Translations under genes and position numbers: made by a program
The notes under the pieces: generated by a model
Seen by the model: the letters and a program-made list of their open reading frames with translations, nothing else
Told to the model about the DNA's origin: nothing
Databases searched by the model: none
Source: Xestospongia bergquistia
Lineage: Eukaryota; Porifera; Demospongiae; Haplosclerida; Petrosiidae
DNA length: 64,000 bases
Assembly: GCA_963965975.1 (NCBI GenBank)
Contig: OZ014412.1
Location: 10,893,849-10,957,848 of the forward strand
Direction of reading: 5' to 3'
In this document: positions 38,769-50,600 of the stretch, piece by piece
How the letters are laid out: each line of letters begins with the position of its first letter
Position numbering within the stretch: position 1 is the first letter of the stretch

Positions 38769-38900
38769 TACAGTAGTGGCCAAAATCTTTAAGTCAGAAA
38801 ATATGCTGAAGTTTGCAAACAAAGTAAACAGCCACTTGCATGAATTATTAGGCAAATCTTACTTGGCATAAGAAGGGTACATGGTCTCAATATAAATCAT
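38769..38900 (+). mobile_element. Possible terminal relic of a Tc1/mariner-like DNA transposon
   Basis: TACAGTAGTGGCCAAAATCT followed by an ATTATTAGGCAAA stretch resembles the outer end of many Tc1/mariner elements (TACAGTGGTGGCCAAAAGT). I did not find the opposite end or a transposase frame. Confidence 0.3.
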
Positions 38901-40261
38901 CACATGCTAAATACCACATTGTTGGGATTATTAGAAAAATTGTTAGTTAACTCTACAAAGTTATGTGAAATCGACAACTATGCAATGTTGCATATGGTGT
39001 TTTATAATAAGTTATGATGTTGAATCTCATGTAGTATTTCTCAAAAACATATGGAATGGAGTGGATCTGAAGGAATAGGACGAAATGAAAGATCATTTAT
39101 AAATTTTTCATCTCTCTCTCTCTCTCTTTTCACTTGGATTCCCAGAGACTAAGCTATTATTCCTAAAGGTGAATAACCTTCATCTTCTCTTTAACATTAT
39201 ATGGACACTCTCTGCTTTACAAAAACGAAAATATATATTTTTTTATTTGACTGGCAAATACTACAGTAAGACTACTCTCTATATATTAGACACTATCAAG
39301 ATATGAGAGCTGCCCTCCATTAGAAAACTAACATGTTACTAGAAAACAGATGTCTTAAAATCTGTGATTCCATAATAAATGTAATTTGCATAATAATGCC
39401 AAGTCATATGATTGTCATGTGATGAAGCATGTGATCATGTTATTTACAGGCTACATATAGAACTTACTAAATACTTATTAGGCAACAAGATTGCAATATT
39501 ATTTATGCATAGTATTTATCTAACAAACAATACATTTACACAACATTACTTACATTATTTTATCTCTGTGTTATTAATGATATTATATACTGTACTTTAA
39601 TACTGTTTTGTTTATTATTGTTCTATTCTGTTTGTGCTCTTTAAACTAGCAGTAGCTATTTGGCATTCATTTTGTCAATAAAAAAACTGTTTTTAAAATG
39701 ATTGTGATAGTCAATTGTTGCTTATAATGTTCACTAGTACAAATTAAAACATCATTTATTTTGCAGTATATAGATCCTATTAAAATACTCACAACTACAT
39801 TGTGATTGGGTAAGACTGGGCTGTGGCTGTTAGTCTGTGGTAAAATTTCCAGCATTTACAGATTATATCATAGTTATAGTTGGGCGTTTACAGATCTATA
39901 CCAAATTTGAGACTAACCTTGCGTCTTGTTATCCCTTGCAGCAGCATTAATGGAAGGCATTCAAGTATTCATGTTATATATAAAATTTCCATATGGTTGC
40001 TTTATTTGACTGAAATTATGACTTCAAAGTCAAATGTGTCATTAAACTAGAACTGAGAACTTATATCAGAATTTTTCATTAATAACTTTCATTAATTTTA
40101 GACTCAAATGGAGATAGCCTGAACTTGACACTTTGAAAACTAATAAGCTATGATTTAATCCAGAGAAAATCTTCATGTAGTGTTTTGTCATAATTAAGAG
40201 ATATTAATTAAATTAAAAAGTAATAACTGTTACACGCTTGCGCTGCACGTGATCCTTTAAT

Positions 40262-40371
40262 TGACCAATCGGATTGCTTGTTAATGTGAAGCGTCTCATT
40301 TATAATATTGGGCGTGAGCAAATTCAAAAAGGTTCCTTTTAGGTGTCTTGTTCATGCTTTCAACATCGTAG
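40262..40371 (+). promoter_or_regulatory. Promoter region of the CD225-like gene
   Basis: An inverted pair of CCAAT boxes (CCAATCGGATTG, 40265-40276) lies about 100 bases before the start codon, with an AT-rich TTTATAATATT motif near 40,298. Paired CCAAT boxes are typical NF-Y sites. The transcription start is not determined. Confidence 0.4.
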
Positions 40372-41925
40372 ATGGAAGGTAAATATTATAAATGTAGCTT
40401 TTATAACAGTTATTTTTGTTCGTGTATTGCTTTAGTGGTAATCTCGTCAATATATAAGTACGTGACTTTAAGCACATGTAATCCTTTATGCAGGCATGTC
40501 ATCTTTTTGAATAAGTAATACCTGTAAGTATTATTTTTTAATAATTCCAATATCTATACTTGGATTTTTACCTAATCATTGTGATAGAATATTTTAAACT
40601 CTCACTGTAAAGCAGATAATCCAGTGAAGATTTATTATAGTCATTGTGCTGTAAAGGCAACTTAATATTGCTTGTTAAATATATAAACTGTTTAGCATAT
40701 TGTCTATAAGATTAAGTCACAAACAATATTCATAGATAACATTCCTGTTGAGAAATAATGAAAGAAATAACTAAAAATACTGGAAAGAAAATGTTTGTTA
40801 ATAAGTTACAAAGCTAGGCTCTATCCTGAGAACAAAATTCTCAATAATATTAATATGTTATTCTATTTTTGATATTAGCAGCTATAAAAATGTTCTTAAA
40901 TTAATATTTTTCCAGGTGTTGGTCATTCACCATCGAGTCAATCTGTAAGTACCAGTTATTAATAATATAATAACTTATTATATTATGATAATAACTAGGT
41001 GCACTTAGTTACATATTATTGAATGGTAAAAAATAGTAAACATCACTGTACATATGTTTATGCATATACAGGAATTTCCTCCTCCATATAGTGAAAGGTA
41101 TTATCCAGCTGCAGATTCACAACAATTCAAAAGTATGTTACATTCTATTTAAATGAATTAATAACTAATGTATCTATAATAATAAATAATGAAGAATTAT
41201 ATTCTCATTGTAGCTGACAATCCACCTCCTCCATATTACAATGAAAATGCCTATACTGGAGGTCATCATCCTCAACAGGAGGTGAAGATAACAATTGTTT
41301 AAAATTACAATTAATTAACTGGCAAATTAACATATTTTATTTAAGTCTATGACATCTATTAAACATTATCAAATTATTTTATTTCTTCCTTGTTGTATAT
41401 AGCCATCTGTCAGAGAAAATGTGGCACAACCTCAGACCTCTGTTATGACCACTCCCACAAATTATGTTAGAGATCACTATTTTACATTGGGTGTCATAGT
41501 CACAGTCTCTTCTTTAATTATTGGAACATGGTATTCTCTCCTCTGTACTATTCCAGCAATAATCTTCTCTACTATGGTAACTGAAGTACATATATAATGG
41601 ATTATAATATAACAAATAAAATAAATAAAATTACAAAACATACTTAATAAGTACTGAATAATAAGTATTAAATCTCTTGCAAGTCAAACTATACCACTGA
41701 ATAACTTATATCTCTGATTTTCTTTTTTTCTTAGTATTACTTACCGTATGCACCTTCTATGTTGATAATATCATATTTGTCTTGTAGGCACGTGATGCTG
41801 ATGCAAAAGGTAATAAAACAACTGCTACAAATCATGGTCATATTGCCCTTGGTTTAAACATTGGTGCTTTAGCGTCTTGGCCTATCTTTTTTGCTGTTGT
41901 TATTATTATTACTTTTTATTTATAG
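40372..41925 (+). CDS. CD225/dispanin (IFITM-like) two-helix membrane protein, 158 aa
   Basis: Six exons (40372-40378, 40916-40944, 41072-41132, 41214-41281, 41403-41576, 41788-41925) give 477 bases in frame. The N-terminal 85 residues are proline-rich and hydrophilic with two PPxY motifs (FPPPYSE, PPPPYYNE), which can bind WW domains such as those of NEDD4 ligases. Two hydrophobic segments follow: GVIVTVSSLIIGTWYSLLC and, after a polar loop with ARDADAKG, LNIGALASWPIFFAVVIII. The loop and HGHIALGLNIGA match the CD225/dispanin pattern, in which the first helix re-enters and the second crosses the membrane. The first exon codes for little more than the start. Dispanins alter membrane curvature or fusion; the specific role here is unknown. 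Confidence 0.7.
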
Positions 41926-42164
41926 TATTTATTTAACAAATAATATTTTTACATAACATTACTTCTGGAATGGTTTATTTGTTGCTTGCTTTTAAATATA
42001 TATTTTAGTACCAAAAAGCTATTAAATAAATTATTGTTAATAAGCTGATTAAATGTTGCCACCCAGCCGCCATTGCATGAAGACAATTTATGCAATCAAT
42101 GGATAATGTCAAAACTATAGGCGTGGCAAGTGCCACCAGCCATCTGTAGGACTTTGTTTCTTAT

Positions 42165-43775
42165 TATAACGTGTGTAGCTTTTATAACATTTACTACATC
42201 AGTGGTCTCACGACAGCAACATCTTCTAGATGTATCTACTTAGTGCTACAACTATTGGCAAAGAAGACTGCCAAGGTAAGTAAAATTTACCATAATTTCA
42301 AAGGGATTTATACCTATTTCATCTAAAATTGAAATAAGTGAAATTAAATAGTACCACAATTTATACATCATAAAACAATTTATAATACATAAAACAATTC
42401 AACCAATTAATATGTCATCCAATAACTATAAGCTAATTTGTTCAGTGAGGGTGTACTCACCTGCCCCATACTTTTCAAATGTCATAATCAGACTCGTCTC
42501 ATGTTTCCTATACTTCCTCCTCTTTTTCCTGATTGGCAATCCTCTTGTTTCCAACTGTAATTTTAGATGAAATGGACATGTATACATTTTGTTAAACGAA
42601 ATAGGATTAGACGAAATGGCATGACACTTTCAAAGGGAAACATTTTAATTTGTAGATAATTATATTTTGTTGAATCCAAAGTAGTGTCATTGGAGCAAAC
42701 ACTAGTTCCATCTTGCCTGTGCTGTTTTAAAAGATCTTTTTGACTTTCCAAATTTTTGTCTTCTATTGACAACCTTTTTTGTAGAACAACTTGCTAGTAC
42801 TTAATTTTGTCATTACTCTGCCAAGTGTTATAGGTATAGATTACTGTTTTTGCTAAGTTAGAGCAGTTCAAAGTGCATTCCCAAATAACTCACTCACACA
42901 CATGCTGTAACATTCACCCTTGCAGTGAGTGCCGAGGGTTAATGAATGGAAGACTGACTTACTGAATGGATGGATATTGGATCAATAATTCATTGATGTA
43001 TGAATGGATGGATATTTGAATATATTATGAAGAGACTATTATGTCATTTCCTAATCTAGGCCTCATATACAATGTGTGATAGCAATAAGTCAAGTCTGCA
43101 ATAAAATAGTAAAACTGGAGTTACAATCACAAGTGAGTGTAGATTTTGTAGCATTTACTATGTCAATAGTCTCATGACAGCAACATCTTATACATGTATC
43201 TACTTAACACTACAACTGGCAAAGAAGGTAAATAATATTTACCATAACTTCAAAACTAAACATTTAAATGAAAATTCCCACATTGAAATTGTAGATAATT
43301 ATATTTTGTTGTACCCCATAGTACTTCTATTAGAACAAACACTTGTTCTGTTTGCCTGTGATTTCTGAAAGGTCTTTCAGACTTTTCAGGCTTTGTCTTC
43401 AATTGACAGCCTTTTGTCTAGAATGACTTGCTAGTAGTTAACTTTCGTCATTACTCTGTCATGCTTTGTAGCTATAGACACTGTCATTGTTATGTTAAAG
43501 AATTAAAAGTGTGTGTCTGTTAACAGACACACACAAACATGCTGTAACACTCACCCATGCCGCAGTGAGTGACGAGGGGTTAATGAATGGAAGAATGGCT
43601 GAATGTATGTTAGACAATGGCCAATAATTTATTGATGGATAGATGTATATTTGAATATATTATGGACAGATATTTCATTATCTAGGCCTCATATACAATG
43701 TGTAATAGGAATAAGTCAAGTCTGCAATGAAATAGTAAAACGAGTTACAATCACAAGTGAGGGTTGTCATGACAA
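42165..43775. repeat. Two-copy non-coding tandem duplication
   Basis: Sequence at about 42,170-42,300 (CAGCAACATCTTCTAGATGT...) recurs at 43,130-43,255. Sequence at 42,890-43,140 (TAATGAATGGAAGACTG..., AGGCCTCATATACAATGTGT) recurs at 43,545-43,770. The first unit is longer by roughly 300 bases. Both contain a conserved AGTGAGTG(C/A)CGAGGG block preceded by TCACCC, which can form a small stem in the second copy. Imperfect GGAT units are present. No frame is conserved between units. A possible donor (AAG/GTAAGT) in unit 1 is weakened in unit 2. Confidence 0.75.
43509..43534. repeat. Perfect 26-base palindrome
   Basis: A GTGTGTCTGTT arm runs directly into its exact reverse complement, centred on GTTAAC. 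It is in the second unit of the tandem duplication; the first unit has no such palindrome at the matching place. Confidence 0.9.
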
Positions 43776-44743
43776 CAGATGCAACTCAATTAGGATAAAC
43801 AGTGAGTTCTTTTTCTATATTCCCAGTAAACAGTGCTGACAACTGTATTAACATTAATTTATATGTATTAATATGTTGTGGACAAACAATTTTCTATATT
43901 ACAAAACTATCTTTTCATATAAATTTATAAATATTAGTATGAAGTCATTTAATTTAATTTAGTTGTTTTGAGAATTATTGTTCAAAAAATTTTATTAAAA
44001 AATTGTAAATGCAAATTAATAAAAAACTAAAGTCCATTTCTGCTAACTTCTGGATCTACAGGGTAAGAAAGAGAAGGAAATAATAACTGAACTGAATGGA
44101 TTGGAGAGAAAAAGAGAGAAGGAGAGAGGTATAAAGGACCACCTAGCTATACACACATGCTGGGTGAGAATAAAAATTAAAGGAAGTCCTCAAGTGAGGT
44201 TGGGAGATGGATTATAGGATTTATGTGCATATAGAGGAAGTTGGAAGATGGTTTGAAGTAAACAAGATCTAGTTTATTCAATTGACCATACCATCAACAA
44301 GTATTGGCAATATTTAGTGTAAGTTGTGTTCATAGGATTATGTCATTATCAAGAGATCTTGACCCTAAACATGAATATAATATTCTGTAAGTCACTTTCT
44401 AAAAATAGTAGTCATATCACATGACATGTTGCTATGTAACCAGTTATACATCCAAAAACATAAACAATTCATAGTTTTAACTGTTTATTTCTTTATTAAT
44501 AGTACATACTTTAAGTCATATCATCATTTCACTTTAAATTGTGCAATCCCACAGTTTGTAATGATGATGTCATTATGATGTAATCTACAATCTGTTTATT
44601 CAAAACAGTACTGTTTATATTATATTCAAGTCTGAAAGGTATGTACTTAGACATAATTAGGTATACTCAGTTCATAATGTTAATTTTAAAATAATTGAAC
44701 AACTAAGTGATTAGGATTAAAATTGAAAAACATAATTATTGTT
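43776..44743. other. Intergenic stretch
   Basis: AT-rich, with a purine-rich block (AGAAAGAGAAGGAAA..., 44,065-44,135). I see no supported gene, RNA or element. Confidence 0.5.
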
Positions 44744-45652
44744 CTAATTTCCTAAATACGTTTGCCAGCTATGATAGAGTCCATCAACTAATAGAGCTGC
44801 TACAAGTGATGGTTCCTTGTTAGAATGTCTTGTACAGGAAACTATAGCATTTATATAATCTTGTCTACTACTACCACTACTCTGTGTATCTTTTTGAACA
44901 TAGTATGGATGAATAGGAAATGGAATTATTACCATCATTGTATAACCAGCTAACAGACGACACATACGACCATTACCATCAGTAAAAGGATGAGTATCAA
45001 CAAAGTTAAATAAGAGCCAAGCGGCAGCTTTGATTAGGAACACTAACTTATCATAACTGCTTAAGGTAGACTCTTGTAACTGTTTCATATGGATATTATG
45101 ACGATCAATTACATTATATAATCTGTCTTCTACTAGTTCGTGTGATGGATAGTTGTATCGCTCACCATCAGGTTTTATAGTGTATACATTAGTGTCTCGT
45201 ATCTCACCACATTTATGATGTAAGCCAGCCATTAGTATTCTATGAATGTCTGTTATTTGTTGTACAGTGATCATTCCTGTACGCTCCATTTCATTACTTA
45301 GTTCATCTATAGTTGTTAGAGCTCTGTATGTGTTCACTGTTTCACACCTTTCACGCTGTAATGGAGTAGACGACTCTTTCTTTCTTAAAAGTGACCCAAG
45401 AAGCTCTGTTGTCTCTTCTCTCGTTTGTGTGCCTACGTCTTCACCAAGATTAGATTGATGTACAAAATCAATAAAGAGAGAGTGACGCTTCTCTTGCGGT
45501 AGTATTTCATCACCTTGTAAAAATTCTTCCATCCATGTTACTATATCCATAAGCATCTCTGATGACGATTTTGCATCTTGATTTGATCTCCAAGGCGGAT
45601 TCTCCACAATCGAAAATCGAGTTCCCTCGCTCATTTTGTTTGAAAATTGCAA
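44744..45652 (-). CDS. Fic-domain protein (predicted AMP-transferase), intronless
   Basis: A single uninterrupted frame gives 302 residues. The catalytic motif HPFTDGNGRMCR starts at residue 221 and matches the Fic consensus HPFx(D/E)GNGRxxR with its histidine. The upstream GEIRDTNVYTIKPDGERYN fits the Fic flap region. Fic enzymes transfer AMP or related groups to target proteins. I see no signal peptide, membrane helix or clear (S/T)xxxE(G/N) inhibitory helix, although TTIDELSNE near residue 113 lies about where one might occur. An alternative start at 45,634 (MSEGTR) matches the start region of the neighbouring paralogue better. The lack of introns, in a region of intron-rich genes, suggests a retrocopy or a transferred gene. 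It is divergent from a second Fic gene about 100 bases away. Confidence 0.9.
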   Translation of the reverse strand: MQFSNKMSEGTRFSIVENPPWRSNQDAKSSSEMLMDIVTWMEEFLQGDEILPQEKRHSLFIDFVHQSNLGEDVGTQTREETTELLGSLLRKKESSTPLQRERCETVNTYRALTTIDELSNEMERTGMITVQQITDIHRILMAGLHHKCGEIRDTNVYTIKPDGERYNYPSHELVEDRLYNVIDRHNIHMKQLQESTLSSYDKLVFLIKAAAWLLFNFVDTHPFTDGNGRMCRLLAGYTMMVIIPFPIHPYYVQKDTQSSGSSRQDYINAIVSCTRHSNKEPSLVAALLVDGLYHSWQTYLGN

Positions 45653-45758
45653 CTGGTAATCAAACTACTATAGTTCCACCCACCGGAGACTAACTGCTCA
45701 TATCATTGCTGAGTCATCGTCATCATTAGGGAATTTCCCGCCAAGTTTAAAGAATTGA
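45653..45758. promoter_or_regulatory. Shared bidirectional promoter of the two Fic genes
   Basis: Only 106 bases separate the two start codons. The stretch has a TGAGTCA (AP-1-like) motif at 45710-45716 and a TTTCCCGCC (E2F-like) motif at 45734-45742. Both matches are short and their use is inference. Confidence 0.45.
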
Positions 45759-46545
45759 GTGATGGACAGTAGACTTCACTATAAAATCACAGAAAATCCT
45801 TCATGGAGAAGTTCAGCATCGTCAAAAATGATCAAAGATGTAGTAAGACTGATGACTGATACTAATCTAACCATTCAAGGTGACTTTATGGATAAATTCC
45901 ACGTCTACGCGCGACAACATGCCATTCAAGAAAAAAGGGACGTGGATAGGCGATGTACTAAAGTTGCAGAGACTATGAAAATGTTATACGATTATAGAAT
46001 CGAACTGATGGAGGATGGTTCAGTCCTAAGATATTCAACTGTGCCACTCATCTGTAAAATTCACAGATCTTTAGTAGACCGTCCAGATGCTGGTAATTTC
46101 AGAGTATGCGAAGCATACACAGTTAGACCAGATAACTCTAGACATGACTATCCTACTGTCAATGACATTGAACATTTACTATATGGGGTAGTGGATGTCC
46201 ATAATCAGCATATGGAATTTTATTATGAAAATATGAACTCAGAAACACTTGAAAATAAGCTTACATATAATCGTTAAATGTGCTGCATGGTTTTTTTGTC
46301 GTGTTATCAGTGTTCATCCTTTTGGTGATGGTAATGGTCGTGTGTGTCGTTTATTGGTCAATAATGTATTAATGGAATTGACTCCTTTTCCTGTTCTCTT
46401 GTATAATGTTGGTAATGTAACAAAAGATCATTATTTTAATGCTATAGTACAATCACAAGATGATTATTACAGTCCTCCTTGTGATTTGTCTGCTATACTT
46501 GTGGATGGACTATGGTATGGTTGGAAAGACTACATTGCAACTTGA
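45759..46545 (+). pseudogene. Second Fic-domain gene, head-to-head paralogue, frame broken once
   Basis: The N-terminal part (MMDSRLHYKITENPSWRSSA) parallels FSIVENPPWRSN of the minus-strand gene, and CEAYTVRPDNSRHDYPT parallels its flap region. The catalytic half, with SVHPFGDGNGRVCRLL and a C-terminus VDGLWYGWKDYIAT parallel to VDGLYHSWQTYLGN, lies in a different frame from the N-terminal half. So the gene is intact in outline but has one break between the two halves. No intron signal explains it. It is also intronless. Either it is a young pseudogene or the assembly contains an error. A possible AATAAA signal lies at 46577-46582. Confidence 0.8.
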
Positions 46546-46582
46546 ACCTATTGCAATTTTCTATTTAATTTTTATGAATAAA

Positions 46583-47612
46583 ATTAATGTTTTTTGTTTA
46601 TAATTTTCTTGTTTTATGATTCATAAATGGTACTAATGAAACTATCATATGTAATTTTGGTATACTTTAGTGGTATCTCTGTCTGGTATCTCTATCTGAG
46701 TCATCTCTCTTGTTAGAGTTCTGTTACTAGACAACATAGTCAATAATTGTTTTAGTTTGTATTATCTGCAACTTAATAATAATTGCTATTAATGATTGAT
46801 TTTGTTTTGTTTTGTTATGACCATGATGTGTTCACATATAATTATAGATATACACAATTATTATTCAATTAAACTTTTGTAACACTTTGTATTGCTAATT
46901 AACTTTTACAACAATAACAGGCATGATTTTCATATTTATGGTAAATTGTGACACCCTGTGTACACATTACCATGCCAGAGATGTGTTAGTAAAGTGAATT
47001 TGACTTCAAAACTGACTTCAAAAAGTTTTACTTAAATAAAAATGTCCGATCAACAATTCCTGCATGTATAGCAGCTTCATAACTGGTATTAAACTAAGTC
47101 TTCGATTGTTAACATAACTTTATAACATAAATGATTAATCATAAAAACATTAACAATAGTCCTGTCTATCAGCTCTTGATATATAGTCAATATGTAGCAT
47201 TGATGAAAATTGAAAGGAGTTGACTATAAAATAAAAAAAAAGTCTTGAGATCATAAAAAGGTCGTGTCTTCATAAGTTAGACACATTATAAGATACATAT
47301 CATGATAACTGCCTTATTAAAATGCTAGTAAATTTGGACTTAGTACTTTTTTGCTTTTACAAAAGTATCGATAGTTTGATAGGGTCAGTGTGGACATATT
47401 ATCATCTTATTACTTTCACAAAACAATCATGGCTATCTGCATGTGTTCAATATATCAAACTGACAAATTATAATTATGTCATATATACTATCACATAATA
47501 AATTCAGTACATTCGCTATATCAGCACAATAACTACTTGCTACAATATAAAAAAACCAGTCACAGTACAGTATTTTATAATATACCTTATATCTTATACT
47601 CTATACTCCATA
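46583..47612. other. Intergenic stretch between convergent genes
   Basis: About 1 kb of AT-rich sequence between the 3' ends of the plus-strand Fic gene and the minus-strand ankyrin/ROCO/Death gene. I see nothing I can support in it. Confidence 0.6.
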
Positions 47613-50600
47613 TCATAAGGTATCTAAATAGAGAAAACGATAGAAAATTATATACAATAGAATAACAGAAAAGTATGTACTATCAATATGTAATATGATG
47701 TACATACCAAGACTCTTACGAATTGCATCAGCGACTGATTTTTTCTTAAGGGGGCCATCTAATATCTTGAGAATGTTTTCCCAGGTAACGGGAGTTTGTT
47801 CATTGTCTAACCACTTTTGGAGCATCTTGGACAACTTAACATCATTAGAAAAATTAGAAGTAGATAAGCCCTCTAGAGTGTTGGAATCTACTCCAAGAAG
47901 ATCACCCATCTCGTACCACTTAGCAGAAACACATGTAAGATGTGTTAAAATGGCAGATTTCTCTGGTTTTGTGGCTACAAAAGAAAATATGACATTCTTA
48001 TGCTTCATAAAATACTGGCATACCATATAAATTTCTGGCACATTTACCCTCCTCTACAGAACAATAACATAACAATGTAACACCAATAGTACAACATACC
48101 TTCATATCTCTTAATCCAGGGTGCTTCTCTCTCTGGGTCAAGTGGTATCAATTCTGATTCATTTTCCAGTGTACATTTGACTTTTCGAGTCCGGGGATAT
48201 AGTTCCGCAGGATGCGGTGGGATACTCCTGTGATCAGCATGTCTACAGAGAAAGGCAACTGTAAACTTGAGAGCACTAGGTTCATAACATAACGGCTCAG
48301 CACATGAGGTAATTGCTTCTTCAATAATATCAAAAATGACACTGCATTTGTTTGGATCTCCAGTGAAGTACACTTCAATCCAGCAAAGGGAATCTACTAG
48401 TAAGACTGATCCATGTACATCATCAAGTGATATAGATGTCAGCTTTACACCATAGCGCCGTTGATGGTCAAAATTCTTTGATGACACATCCAACTTGAAG
48501 ATTGGAGACTGTTTTCTGTTTAAAAGAGCTACCACAGTGGCCAAAAAAACACCCTAATAATAAAATAATGAAAGTATGATTGATATTTCTACTTACTTGA
48601 GGTAAAATTCCATTCTCAAATTGAAGTAACAATGGTTGACATGTCTTTGTGAAACGTGACTTTACATCTTCTTCAACTTGACAACCTTTAAGAGCAACAG
48701 GAATGAAATATTGTTGCAACTTGTCATCTTTTAAAGGGCTAAGAATGAGAAGATGCTCCATTAATAAAAGGAAGTCCTTTTTGGTAAATAAACCATCCAC
48801 AAAATTGAGATCCAAAGCATCTATTAAGTCGCTATCAAATATTCCTTCTTCATGAAGTTTTCGATACCAATTTACTGAAAGAAAACTAGTACTCTTGAAA
48901 ATATTGCATTTCTGAGAATCAACAAATGATGCAAGAATGAGTTTTGATACCAGGTCAACTAGGTATTGTGGATTGGTAAAAATAACTTTTTCAACTACTT
49001 CAGGGAAATATAGAAATAGGGACAAAGAGTGAAGATGTTCAATAGTGTGATCAATATCAGTAGGTGTCATTCCCAATTCACTTCCAATCTTGAAACACGT
49101 TTGAACAAGGATCATCCCATGCTCTTCCCTTTCTGCTTCTTCTTTAACACGAAGTTCAAAAACATACCATCTAATAGGTATTTCCACTTGTACACTAACA
49201 TCTTTATAACTGGTCATACGTTGCCGAATGTCTCCTGATATCTTCTCTCGATCTTTAGAACACATGTTGTTAACAGGAAATATTAAACTATTATTTTCTT
49301 CATCATAGAAAATGAGATGATCCTTAAACTCTTGTAATGCATCTAGAAGCTGAGTATTCTTATCTTCTAAAGGCTCCAAGGTCTTAAAAAAGGAACTTAT
49401 ACCTTTAGTGTTATCGTGGTTAGTACCAACAATACAGAAAAAAGGTTTCATTTCAACCTTATCTCCGTCTTTTTTAACGACTGTGTGTTTTGATGACACA
49501 ATGGAGCGAACAAAGTATTTGATCAATTGAAGATTGGTCATCTGAAGTGAACTATCTGCACTAGGTATATGTAGAGGTTTACCATCAATTGAATACAAAA
49601 ACTTTGGTATATCGCTAAGACACTCATTCAATTTTGTTACAATGACATTGAGGCAATTTCCACGTAGGAATGCTCGTGACACATCTGCAAATTGGGGCTG
49701 GCCTCCACTATCAAGGACGTGAATCCAAGTTGATTTATAGATTTCTTTTGATATATTCTGCTTTGCTAAAATACCAACAATTTGGTCAGAGTAATACGAA
49801 GGATCATATTTAGTTGGATCCACAGTAGTTGCTTCAGAACTAACGTCCTTATTTGGAGCATTAACTCCTAGAGAGCACAGTTCAGGAGTAGTATCTTGAT
49901 CTGTTCCTTGTTGATGCTCATCCTCAACAAGGGTATTTGGCAACATTATAGTGTCAACAATCTCTATATTACCAATTTCTAAAGAAGGCGCATCTTTGAT
50001 TTCACTTTCCTTCGTTTCGTCTTTGATAATCCCTTCGGTTTGCAAAAGTGCCTCCATCACTTTCTTCAATAAATCTGCACCTTCTGTTTTCTCCCAAACA
50101 GATCCTTCCCTTGCACCAACTATACGATCAATGGCACGTATTGGTCTGCTGGCAATAGCAGTGCTATTGTGGTGTTTAAGCGGTGCCATATTGAAGAGCA
50201 AACGAAGGAAAGATGTCTTACCAGCAGCGGGTGGTCCCATGAGTACAAGTTTAATGATTTCTATAAGAACATGACCTTCTTTCAAAGCTAGTGCAAAAAT
50301 CTTTTCAGACTCTACACAAGAAAAAGATTAACAGTACTTAATATATTAAAATCATAATAATAAAGTTGTATTTTATACCCACAAAGGCGTAACTTAAAAA
50401 TTAACATTTTTAAAACACATTTAAAAAGACTGATAAGCGATCACAAGTATGATATTGATGTCAAAGTCTGTACAAACTGTTAAACATTATATATATGTGC
50501 ATATAATTATTTAAGGATATAGTGAGTCTGTGCTAGTACATTGAGAAAAAAACAGGGCAATCTACTCTGAATAATTATAGTCTCATGTACTTATTATTTT

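Larger units (their letters stand above)
37819..40261. other. Gene-poor intergenic stretch with element relics
   Basis: I see no supported gene. It holds possible retroelement scraps at 38,240-38,630, a possible Tc1/mariner end at 38,769-38,900 and a short CT run at 39,114-39,127. Short open frames near 39,412-39,600 and 39,667-39,855 lack splice or homology support. Confidence 0.5.

Noticed and set aside
44065-44135. Purine-rich block near the Fic gene considered as a coding exon
   Set aside because: Low-complexity AGAAAG sequence, no splice-linked partner exons found.
49029-50274. Plus-strand frames over the ROCO exon
   Set aside because: Antisense to the 571-codon Roc-COR exon, no independent support.
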